From Chersky-840 sp036511675 (GTDB taxonomy: Bacteria > Actinomycetota > Acidimicrobiia > Acidimicrobiales > UBA8190), in the NCBI GenBank assembly GCA_036511675.1, contig DATCBU010000028.1:1-12595 (forward strand): DNA of 12,595 nt, in the 5' to 3' direction. A model generated the notes under the pieces. The model was not told the DNA's origin. It was given only the letters and a program-made list of their open reading frames with translations, and ran no database searches. Shown here piece by piece: positions 6,955-12,595 of the stretch (within the stretch, counting starts at the first letter, position 1; each line of letters opens with the position of its first letter). Both the position numbers and the translations under genes were made by a program.

Positions 6955-8132
6955 CGCCGGGCGCCCCTGTGCACGTCCTGCTGGTGGACAGCTCGGGATA
7001 CGAGGACCTGGGCGGGGCCTCCACGGTCCTGAACGAGATCATCCGGCGCGTCGAACGGGAGCGGTTCATCCCGGTCCTGGCCTGTCTGTCGCCGGGGCGG
7101 TGGCCCGAGCTCGTGCGCCAGGCCGGGACCGCCGCGTACAGCTTCCCGCGATCGCGGCTGCGCTCGCCAGGCAACCTCGCCACCTTGGTCCTCGGCCTGC
7201 GACGGGTGGCCCGCACCGAGCATGTCGGGCTCATCCACGCCAGCGAGAATTCGGCGCTGCTCTATGCCAGCTTGGCCGGCCGCGTGACGGGAACGCCGGT
7301 GATCTGGCACATCCACTCCCCGCTGCAGCCCCGGGCCCGGTCGGAGCGTGCCGTGGCGCGGGCCCTGCGCCTGGTCCCCCCGGCTCACATCGTCTACACC
7401 TCGACGGGGGCGCGCCGGCGCACCATGCCCTTCCCCGGCGTGCCCTGGTCGGTGGTCTCGCCCGGCGTCGACCTCGAGCAATGCCGGAGCGGTGACCCCG
7501 AGCGGGGTCGCGGCGCCTTCGGGATCCCTGGTGACGCGCTCGTGCTGTCGATGTTCGCCCGCGTCGGTCCGATGAAGGGACAGGCCGACTTCGTCGAGTG
7601 CCTCGGACGCCTGGCCCCCGACTACCCGAACCTCTACGGCGTCATGTGCGGGCCCGCCGACAAGGGCTCCGCCTACTGGCGCCGGCTCCAGGACCTTGTG
7701 GCCCGGTACGACCTGGGTGAGCGGCTCATCATCCCGGGCGACGTGCGTCCCCCGCGCAAGGACGATCTCGTAGCCGGGTCCGACATCGTCGTGCACCCGT
7801 CGCACGCGGAATCGTTCGGTCTGGCGGTGTTGGAGGCCATGGCGGCGGGCAGGCCCGTGGTGGCGGCGGCGACCGACGGGCCCCGGCTGCTCATCGAGGA
7901 CGGGATCAGCGGGTCCCTGGTGGAACCGGGCAACGTCGACCAGCTGACGGCCACGGTGCGGCGCCTCCTCGACGACCCCGCACAGCGCGACCGCCTCGGG
8001 ACCGCCGCAGCCGGCGCGGCACAACGCCACGGGGTCGACGACATGGTCCGCCATTTCGAATCACTGTGGGACGACGTGCTGCGCCCTCAGCGTCCTCCCA
8101 GGAAGGGGATCTTGCGCCGCAACCGGACATAG
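6951..8132 (+). CDS. GT4-family glycosyltransferase
   Basis: A 393-residue GT-B glycosyltransferase with both domains complete. The N-terminal part has VHVLLVDSSGYEDLGGAST (8-25) and an acceptor-side VIWHIHSPL segment. The linker reads VVSPGVDLEQ. The donor domain begins near LSMFARVGPMKGQADFV and has the standard E-x7-E (E287, E295) in HAESFGLAVLEAMAAGRPVVA, then GISGSLVEPGN. The GTG start at 6951 overlaps the preceding stop (GTGA), and a GGGTGG stretch lies just upstream as a possible ribosome-binding site. It is the last gene of the coupled four-gene operon. The final 46 bases overlap the convergent sulfotransferase gene, where the tail becomes basic (PPRKGILRRNRT). It likely adds one sugar of the repeat unit; which one is unknown. 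Confidence 0.9.
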   Translation: MTPGAPVHVLLVDSSGYEDLGGASTVLNEIIRRVERERFIPVLACLSPGRWPELVRQAGTAAYSFPRSRLRSPGNLATLVLGLRRVARTEHVGLIHASENSALLYASLAGRVTGTPVIWHIHSPLQPRARSERAVARALRLVPPAHIVYTSTGARRRTMPFPGVPWSVVSPGVDLEQCRSGDPERGRGAFGIPGDALVLSMFARVGPMKGQADFVECLGRLAPDYPNLYGVMCGPADKGSAYWRRLQDLVARYDLGERLIIPGDVRPPRKDDLVAGSDIVVHPSHAESFGLAVLEAMAAGRPVVAAATDGPRLLIEDGISGSLVEPGNVDQLTATVRRLLDDPAQRDRLGTAAAGAAQRHGVDDMVRHFESLWDDVLRPQRPPRKGILRRNRT

Positions 8133-8980
8133 CGCATATACCGGGCGTAGAGCTCCTCGTACTCGTGGCGCTGGGCGATGACGTCGGCCATCCACGAAGG
8201 AGGATCGACCCCGGAGTGCGCGGGCAATGCGTCGTGGGGTCCCGACAGCGCCTGCAAGGTCTCCACCGCGCTGATGATCACCTCGGGAAGCTCACCGTCG
8301 CCATGGCCGGCCGATCCCCCCGTCACCGAGGACGCCGCGGCCGACACCATGTCGTCGTCGACGGCCAGCGGCACGCGTCCGGGGCCGTGCAACCATCGGG
8401 CCAAGGGGCCGAGCGCGGCGCCGGGGTCGGCCAGCAATTCCTCGTAGGACATGACGTAGCCGGGGTGGCCGGAGAGGCCCGTCAAGGCGGCGCGGGTATA
8501 GCGCTCCCACAGAGCCAGGCCGAGGCTGGGGGGAAACCCCTGCCTCGCCCTCAGTGACCGGGCCACCGCCAGCGGTTGACGCCAGAGCAGGATGGTGACG
8601 ATCGGCGCCGGGAGCAAGGACCGCCACGCGGGCAGGAGGAGGCACAATCGAGGGTCCTTCCACACCACGGGGCCGGCGCCGGGGAAGGCCCGCCGGGCAC
8701 ACCGGGCGGCGCCGGCGGTGACGCCGAGGACGGCGGGGGATGATTCCCACCCGGGAGCGGGGGTGGGCGGAGCACTCCAGCTCCCTCCCAGGGCACCGAG
8801 GATGGCGTCGTCGAGATCGTTGAGGGCCCGGCTCTCGTAGTGGACGGGATTGTCGTAGCGTCCCGTGACCAAGTCGTCGCCCGCAGGCAGGGCGAGGCCG
8901 AGCCGACCGAGGGCACCGGTCAGTGCCGAGGTGCCGCTGCGGTGCATGCCCACCACGAGCACCCACGGGCCTCGAGGCAT
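8087..8980 (-). CDS. Sulfotransferase (PAPS-dependent, Sulfotransfer_3-like)
   Basis: A 297-residue protein with the 5'-phosphosulfate-binding loop VLVVGMHRSGTSALTGAL (7-24; G11-S18 core) right at the N-terminus, the hallmark of PAPS sulfotransferases of the GMHRSGTS type. VVWKDPRLCLLLPAW follows. VTILLWRQPLAVARSL then occupies the place of the 3'-phosphate motif (Arg and Ser conserved), and YVMSYEELLADP is usual for the family. Expected reaction: sulfate transfer from PAPS to a hydroxyl, here probably of a sugar in the neighbouring glycan. The start ATG 8980 puts the loop at its normal N-terminal place; GTG 8992 is an alternative. The open frame to 9220 runs antisense into the next gene. The gene stands alone on the minus strand between two plus-strand glycosyltransferase genes, overlapping the left one by 46 bases at the 3' end and leaving 106 bases to the divergent right one. 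The C-terminus is basic. Confidence 0.87.
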   Translation of the reverse strand: MPRGPWVLVVGMHRSGTSALTGALGRLGLALPAGDDLVTGRYDNPVHYESRALNDLDDAILGALGGSWSAPPTPAPGWESSPAVLGVTAGAARCARRAFPGAGPVVWKDPRLCLLLPAWRSLLPAPIVTILLWRQPLAVARSLRARQGFPPSLGLALWERYTRAALTGLSGHPGYVMSYEELLADPGAALGPLARWLHGPGRVPLAVDDDMVSAAASSVTGGSAGHGDGELPEVIISAVETLQALSGPHDALPAHSGVDPPSWMADVIAQRHEYEELYARYMRYVRLRRKIPFLGGR

Positions 8981-9043
8981 TCCTCGTTCCACGGTCGTGG
9001 CCAACGCGCGTTCGCAGCCTCTCAGGAGTCGCTGTCGAGCAAA

Positions 9044-9051
9044 CCTATAGG
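9044..9051. promoter_or_regulatory. Palindrome CCTATAGG in divergent promoter region
   Basis: A perfect 8-base palindrome inside an AT-rich patch between the sulfotransferase (minus) and the fusion gene (plus). It includes TATAGG on both strands, so it could be a -10 element, most usefully for the sulfotransferase, whose start is about 60 bases away. It could also be a small operator. No -35 is evident. Confidence 0.25.
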
Positions 9052-9073
9052 ACGGGGCCAGATGCACGGGCGG

Positions 9074-9079
9074 TAGCCT
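9074..9079 (+). promoter_or_regulatory. Candidate leaderless -10 element (TAGCCT)
   Basis: TAGCCT, of TANNNT form, ends seven bases before the ATG at 9087. This is the spacing expected when transcription starts on the start codon. The gene lacks a Shine-Dalgarno, in agreement. Confidence 0.42.
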
Positions 9080-9086
9080 CGATCGG

Positions 9087-10625
9087 ATGCGGCACGAGCG
9101 CGTGGCGGAGGCGGTCCCGGTCACGGCCAGGACGGTGCTGCAGATCGGCCAAGGTGCCGGCTGGTTGGCGACGACGCTCAAGCAGCGCCACCCGGCGCCG
9201 GTGGTGTATGGCGTGGGCACGGCCGGCGCCGCGGGCCCTGTGCCCTCGGACGGTCTGGACCGCTACGACGAGCTCGATCTCGACCGGGACGTCCTTCCGC
9301 TCGAACCGGGTTCCGTCGACTGCATCGTGTACGCCGACGTGCTCCTCCAGGTCGACGATCCCCTGGCCACATTGCAACGACACCGAGGGTTGCTGTCGGC
9401 GTCGGGCACCATCGTGTGTTCGGCGCCGAACATCCAACACCACGGTGTGGTCTCGGGGCTCCTCCGGGGAATGTTCCCCTACATCCCGGGCACGCCGCTC
9501 GACCCGTCGTACCGGCGGCTCGTCACCTCGGCGAGCATCATGCAGTTGCTCCTGGACGCGCGCTACGCGCCCGACACGGTGGGAAGGATCGAGGACGTCG
9601 GCGGCGCTCCCGTGGCGGTGGCGGGTGCGGCGCTGTTCGAGCTCCTCGGTGTGGGTGCCGCCGATGCGGAGCGTGATCTGGGCACGGCCACGTTAATCGT
9701 GCGCGGGACACCACTGCCCGACCCCGAACCCGCCGACGAGGTCCCCCTCACGTTCGTGGCCTGTATCAACGACGACGCCCAGCTCGACGCCAACTTGCGC
9801 CGCTCGCCATGTCTGCAGGACGACAGCCCGCACGAGCTCCTCGTCTTTCGCGGATGTGCTTCCGCGGCGGAGGGACTGAACGCGGGGATCGAGCAAGCCC
9901 GGCATGAGTTGGTCGTGCTCGTCCATCAGGACGTGTACCTACCCGAGGGGTGGCCGCAACGCATGGTGGCGCAGTGGCGGCTGGCGCAGCGCCAGGGCGG
10001 CCCCATCGGGATCGGCGGCGTGTTCGGGGTCCTCGACCGCACGGTGGCCTTCGACGCCATAGGCCGGGTGGTGCACCGGGACCGCCTGCTCTCGCACCGG
10101 GCCCTCCCCGCCGATGTGGACGGCCTCGACGAGCTGCTCATGGTGGTGCCGCGCCACACCCCCCTGCGCGTGGACAGCACCCTAGGGTGGCATCTGTACG
10201 GCACCGACCTGGCGCTCCAGGCCCAACAACGCGATCTCCGGGTGGTCGTGTTCGACGCGCCCTGCCACCACAATTCCCTGACCGGTCGGGTCCCGTGGCA
10301 CTACCGCCAGAGCGAGCGGGTGCTGGCGCGCAAATGGGAAAGCCTCCTTCCCATCCACACCAACCTGTCGTCGGTCGGATCCTGGTTGCTCGACGCCGGG
10401 GCGGAGCGCGACGACCCCGTGCCCCCCGCCCTGCCGCGCACCGACACACCGGAGCCCCCGGGAGCCATCGCCGATCTCGTCACCCGACTGCGCCGCGAAC
10501 AGGTTGCGCTCAACGGCGAGCTCGAGCAGGCCCGCCTGCAGGTGGCGTCCATGCAGGCGAGCCCGTTCTGGCGGGCCCGACAGCGGTATGTCGCGATCCG
10601 CGACCGAGTGTCGCGTCGCCGCTGA
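9087..10625 (+). CDS. Fusion: degenerate methyltransferase-like domain + GT2-like glycosyltransferase + C-terminal coiled coil
   Basis: A 512-residue three-part protein. Residues 1 to about 205 follow the class I methyltransferase pattern: VLQIGQGAGWL (17-27), YADVLLQVDDP (82-92), GTIVCSAPNIQHHGV. The acidic residue expected after strand 2 is replaced by glycine (VVYGVGT, G44), the following helix is shortened, and the usual E-H of motif IV is L-Q. SAM binding is therefore doubtful. Residues 218 to about 430 resemble the Glyco_tranf_2_5 type of GT-A domain: VFRGCASAAEGLNAGIEQA, HQDVYLPEGW (280-289, metal-binding Asp D282) and WHLYGTDLALQAQ. About 461-492 is a heptad-like coiled coil (IADLVTRLRREQVALNGELE), followed by SPFWRAR and a basic tail ending SRRR. 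Start: ATG 9087. Possible role: glycosyltransferase with a scaffold or modifying domain in the same glycan pathway. The domain assignments are good; activity of the first domain is uncertain. Confidence 0.83.
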   Translation: MRHERVAEAVPVTARTVLQIGQGAGWLATTLKQRHPAPVVYGVGTAGAAGPVPSDGLDRYDELDLDRDVLPLEPGSVDCIVYADVLLQVDDPLATLQRHRGLLSASGTIVCSAPNIQHHGVVSGLLRGMFPYIPGTPLDPSYRRLVTSASIMQLLLDARYAPDTVGRIEDVGGAPVAVAGAALFELLGVGAADAERDLGTATLIVRGTPLPDPEPADEVPLTFVACINDDAQLDANLRRSPCLQDDSPHELLVFRGCASAAEGLNAGIEQARHELVVLVHQDVYLPEGWPQRMVAQWRLAQRQGGPIGIGGVFGVLDRTVAFDAIGRVVHRDRLLSHRALPADVDGLDELLMVVPRHTPLRVDSTLGWHLYGTDLALQAQQRDLRVVVFDAPCHHNSLTGRVPWHYRQSERVLARKWESLLPIHTNLSSVGSWLLDAGAERDDPVPPALPRTDTPEPPGAIADLVTRLRREQVALNGELEQARLQVASMQASPFWRARQRYVAIRDRVSRRR

Positions 10626-10645
10626 CGCCGCGCTCACCCCCTCGT

Positions 10646-10670
10646 GGCGCCTCGGTCCCCGGGCGGCGCC
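10646..10670. repeat. Inverted repeat GGCGCC...GGCGCC between two GT2 genes
   Basis: GGCGCC at 10646-10651 and again at 10665-10670 can pair with a 13-base loop in the gap after the fusion gene. No T-run follows, so it is a poor intrinsic terminator; it may only reflect high GC content. Confidence 0.2.
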
Positions 10671-10673
10671 GGA

Positions 10674-10679
10674 TATGCT
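10674..10679 (+). promoter_or_regulatory. Candidate -10 element (TATGCT) for GT2 gene
   Basis: TATGCT lies nine bases before GTG 10689. The same hexamer precedes the minus-strand gene that starts at 4059. It supports GTG 10689 over the upstream in-frame GTG 10644. No -35 is clear. Confidence 0.38.
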
Positions 10680-10688
10680 GGCCAGGTC

Positions 10689-11612
10689 GTGTCGCCCCTC
10701 TTGAGCGTGGTCATGCCGACGCACAACCGCGCCCGTGAGCTCGGTCGGGCGGCATGGTCGGTCCTGGCCCAGGATGTCGACGGCCTCGAGCTCGTCATCG
10801 TCGACGACGATTCCTCTGACGACACCGCCAACGTGCTGGACCGCCTGGCGGCGCAGGACGCCCGGGTCCGCGTGGTGCGTACCGGCACGACCGTCGGCCC
10901 CTGCGTCGCCCGTAACCGGGGCCTGGAACTGGCACAAGGCGAGCTGGTGGCGTTCTGCGACGACGACGACGCCTGGTTCCCGGGCGTGGGTGCGGTGATC
11001 GTCGAGTTCCTGGCCGAGCATCCCGACGTGGTGGCGGCCTCATCGTGGCACGTGGTGCTGCACGCCGACACCGGAGGTGCGGCGGTGTTCCGCGGTCCCC
11101 TCCAGTACGGCCGCGACCAGCTGCTGTGGCAGAACTTCGTGGCGCTGCCCTTCGCCGTGCTGCGTCGTGGCGCGCTCAGCTTCGCCGTTACCTTCGACCC
11201 CGCCCTGCCCACAGGTGAGGACTGGGACCTGTGGCTGCGGTGCGCGCACGACGGCCAGGTGCGGACCTTGCCGCACGTCGGCTACCTCTACACCCAACAC
11301 CGGGGCAGCCGGGTCACGCGCACCGCCGAGGCCCAGGTGACCGGTCGCCGCAACTTCGTGGCGAAACACGGAGCTTCGATGTCGGACTCGTGCCGGCTCT
11401 TCCACGAGACGGTGCTGGCCGGATACGAGGGCGGGCGTGGCGCCATGCTTCGTGGTCTGCTTCCCGGGCGCGGCCGGTCGACCCGAGATGCCGTCGTGGT
11501 GGCGGGACTGCTCGCATCGAGCTTGGGCGCCGTGAAGGTGGGGCGGCGCCGTCGCGACCCTGGGCTCCAGGCGCGCCTCATGGCGTCCCAATTGGCACGG
11601 GGCCGGACCTAG
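10689..11612 (+). CDS. GT2-family glycosyltransferase
   Basis: A 307-residue GT-A glycosyltransferase with textbook GT2 landmarks: LSVVMPTHNRARELGRA at the N-terminus, LVIVDDDSSDDT (35-46) for nucleotide binding, GPCVARNRGLELAQGELVAF, the DXD region CDDDDAW with D91-D94, and TGEDWDLWLRC (175-185) carrying the predicted catalytic acid. The GTG start at 10689 puts the first strand five residues in. GTG 10644 would add 15 residues without homology and would lie upstream of the TATGCT element, so I reject it. The C-terminal 90 residues are Arg-rich with a short Ala/Leu stretch (VVVAGLLASSLGAV) that is too weak to call a membrane helix. The gene sits between the fusion glycosyltransferase and the GNAT gene, with about 60 bases on each side, all co-directional. 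Donor and acceptor are unknown. Confidence 0.9.
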   Translation: MSPLLSVVMPTHNRARELGRAAWSVLAQDVDGLELVIVDDDSSDDTANVLDRLAAQDARVRVVRTGTTVGPCVARNRGLELAQGELVAFCDDDDAWFPGVGAVIVEFLAEHPDVVAASSWHVVLHADTGGAAVFRGPLQYGRDQLLWQNFVALPFAVLRRGALSFAVTFDPALPTGEDWDLWLRCAHDGQVRTLPHVGYLYTQHRGSRVTRTAEAQVTGRRNFVAKHGASMSDSCRLFHETVLAGYEGGRGAMLRGLLPGRGRSTRDAVVVAGLLASSLGAVKVGRRRRDPGLQARLMASQLARGRT

Positions 11613-11615
11613 ACT
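11610..11615 (+). promoter_or_regulatory. Candidate -10 element (TAGACT) for the GNAT gene
   Basis: TAGACT shares its first bases with the TAG stop of the upstream GT2 gene. It would give a leader of about 50 bases before ATG 11671. No -35 at proper distance is seen; TTGGCA at 11592-11597 is only 12 bases away. Confidence 0.28.
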
Positions 11616-11618
11616 TCG

Positions 11619-11649
11619 GCCCCTTACGGGGCGCGACCAGCTTTCGCGC
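11619..11649 (+). repeat. Two tandem hairpins in the leader of the GNAT gene
   Basis: GCCCC-TTAC-GGGGC at 11619-11632, overlapping by two bases with GCGCGA-7 bases-TCGCGC at 11631-11649. Both lie between the GT2 stop and the ribosome-binding site GGGGAGAGGG (11655-11664). The first has a tight 4-base loop but no T-run. They may act as a weak terminator, a transcript-end stabiliser or a leader structure; stems of 5-6 pairs are also expected by chance at this GC content. Confidence 0.3.
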
Positions 11650-11670
11650 ATCGTGGGGAGAGGGACGACG

Positions 11671-12336
11671 ATGCGTGGCAATGGGGTTGGTCCGGCCGAC
11701 GACGGGCCCGACGCGAGCCCCGTGTCGGTGCGCCTGGGGACCCTGCCCGACGCAACGTCGGCGGCAACCCTGCACGCCCGACTCATCTCGGAGGGTTTCC
11801 TCTCGAGCCTCGGGGCTCGGTTCCTCACCCTCCTGTACGGCCGCATCGCGCGCGCCGAGGGATCGTTCCTCGTGATGGCCGAGGCGGAGGGATCCCCCAT
11901 CGGGTTCATCGCGGGCTCGGTGGATGTCGGAGGCCTGTACCGGAGTTTCCTCTTGCGCGACAGTGTGGTGGCTGCGCTGAGCGCTCCCCTGCGTCTGCTC
12001 ACGGCGGTGCCGAGTGTCCTCGAGACCCTCCGTCACGGACGAGACGCCGACCAGCCCGCCGGCGGGGAGCTGTTGGCGGTCGCCGTCGACCCGCGCTGGA
12101 GGGGTCGACACGTGGGCCAACTGCTCGTCGAGGAATTCATCGTGCAGCTCGAGCGGCGCGGGCACAACTCGGCGCACGTCGTGGTCGGCTCCGACAACGC
12201 GCCCGCCATCGCCATGTACGGCCATGCCGGCTTCCGCCCGGCGCGGACCCTCGAGATGCACCGGGGCACCCCGTCGCTGCTCATGGAGCGCGGCGTCCCG
12301 AGCACCGCTCCGCCCGACACCGGTCCCCGCCCGTGA
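11671..12336 (+). CDS. GNAT-family N-acyltransferase
   Basis: A 221-residue GNAT protein, expected to move an acetyl or similar acyl group from CoA to an amine, here possibly an amino sugar of the glycan. Seen in order: LHARLISEGFLSSLG near the N-terminus, FLVMAEAEGSPIGFIAGSV (strands 2-4), an Arg/Leu helical insert, LLAVAVDPRWRGRHVGQLL (motif A, about 134-152) and SDNAPAIAMYGHAGFRP, the usual N-x-x-A-x-x-x-Y-x-x-x-GF end. In motif A the pyrophosphate loop reads R-G-R-H-V-G (144-149), with His where Gly is common. The start ATG 11671 has the strongest Shine-Dalgarno of the window, GGGGAGAGGG; GTG 11653 would lie upstream of that site and is rejected. Its stop TGA overlaps the next GTG (GTGA). 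The pairing with a WecA-type gene fits acylation of a lipid-linked sugar, but the substrate is not determinable. Confidence 0.84.
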   Translation: MRGNGVGPADDGPDASPVSVRLGTLPDATSAATLHARLISEGFLSSLGARFLTLLYGRIARAEGSFLVMAEAEGSPIGFIAGSVDVGGLYRSFLLRDSVVAALSAPLRLLTAVPSVLETLRHGRDADQPAGGELLAVAVDPRWRGRHVGQLLVEEFIVQLERRGHNSAHVVVGSDNAPAIAMYGHAGFRPARTLEMHRGTPSLLMERGVPSTAPPDTGPRP

Positions 12337-12595
12337 CGCGCCTCGTCGTGGTGGGTGGCGCCGCATTCGCCCTCGCCGTCGTCCTCACGCCTGTGGCCAT
12401 GGCGGTGGCGACCCGTGTCGGTGTCGTCGATCGACCCGGACCGCTCAAGCCCCAGTCCGCCCCGGTGCCGTACCTGGGAGGGGTGGCCGTGTTCCTGGCC
12501 GCGCTGGTGGGTGCCGCTGCCGGGCACCCGGCGGTGATCGCGCCCCTGGCCGCGGCGGTGGTGCTCGGGGTGCTCGACGACCGTCTCGACGTACC
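12333..12595 (+). CDS. WecA/TagO/MraY-type polyprenyl-phosphate sugar-1-phosphate transferase, N-terminal part
   Basis: 87 codons are visible before the right edge. The protein begins with a membrane helix (about 4-26). VVDRPGPLK (31-39) and PVPYLGGVAVF (44-54) follow, then a second helix and LGVLDDRLDV with D82-D83. VDxP...K and PxxGG are the cytoplasmic-loop signature, and the D-D pair is the Mg-binding motif, of the integral-membrane family that moves HexNAc-1-phosphate (or MurNAc-pentapeptide) from UDP to undecaprenyl phosphate. The loop without a peptide-binding HPGAD-like segment visible, and the setting among glycosyltransferases, favour a WecA/TagO/Rfe-type glycan initiator over MraY; the truncation prevents proof. 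The start GTG overlaps the GNAT stop (GTGA), so the two are likely co-translated. Family members have about 10-11 membrane helices and 330-400 residues, so most of the gene is outside. Confidence 0.88.
   Translation, partial: MTRLVVVGGAAFALAVVLTPVAMAVATRVGVVDRPGPLKPQSAPVPYLGGVAVFLAALVGAAAGHPAVIAPLAAAVVLGVLDDRLDV

Noticed and set aside
6771..8054. 427-residue minus-strand open frame
   Set aside because: Antisense shadow of the GT2 and GT4 genes; mirrors their codon pattern and has no recognisable motif.
8981..9220. N-terminal extension of the sulfotransferase
   Set aside because: It would run antisense into the fusion gene and push the PAPS loop 80 residues inward, unlike family members.
10646..10670. 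Intrinsic terminator after the fusion gene
   Set aside because: The stem is possible but no T-run follows, and co-directional genes continue, so I list it only as an inverted repeat.
10968..10974. GAC-rich triplet run as a microsatellite
   Set aside because: It encodes the D91-D94 metal-binding motif of the GT2 enzyme and is explained by function.

Overview
The window is uniformly GC-rich, gene-dense bacterial DNA. GTG and TTG starts are frequent, stops and starts overlap (ATGA/GTGA), and TANNNT hexamers sit just upstream of several start codons. This suggests an actinobacterium (Actinomycetota). The class cannot be fixed from the window; Acidimicrobiia-like is only a guess. Thirteen protein genes fill it, two of them cut by the window edges. 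I see no tRNA, rRNA, insertion sequence, CRISPR array or phage gene. No gap without a gene exceeds about 210 bases.

Layout. Left edge, minus strand: a zinc-ribbon methyltransferase (977-1960) lies upstream of a truncated UDP-sulfoquinovose synthase, SQD1/SqdB (1-768). The rest is a mainly plus-strand run of glycan genes. It opens with a GT4 glycosyltransferase (2066-3268). Next comes a tightly coupled operon of four likely glycosyltransferases (4098-8132): a DXD-type capsule-synthesis protein, a GT4, a GT2 and a GT4. Then follow a methyltransferase-like/GT2 fusion (9087-10625), a GT2 (10689-11612), a GNAT acyltransferase (11671-12336), and the start of a WecA/MraY-type polyprenyl-phosphate sugar-1-phosphate transferase (12333 to the right edge). 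Two minus-strand genes are embedded in this run: an unrecognised, possibly GT-A-like protein (3214-4059) and a sulfotransferase (8087-8980). Each overlaps the tail of the upstream plus-strand gene and faces away from the next one.

Working model (inference). The locus builds a surface polysaccharide or glycolipid on undecaprenyl phosphate. The WecA-type enzyme would load the first sugar and the glycosyltransferases extend it. The GNAT protein, methyltransferase and sulfotransferase would decorate it. SqdB would supply UDP-sulfoquinovose, a sulfonated sugar donor. A sulfonate-sugar enzyme and a sulfotransferase in one locus make a doubly sulfur-modified, strongly acidic glycan the most interesting possibility here. 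A separate role for SqdB in sulfoquinovosyl lipid cannot be excluded. No flippase, polymerase or ABC exporter is visible, so the locus must extend beyond the window.
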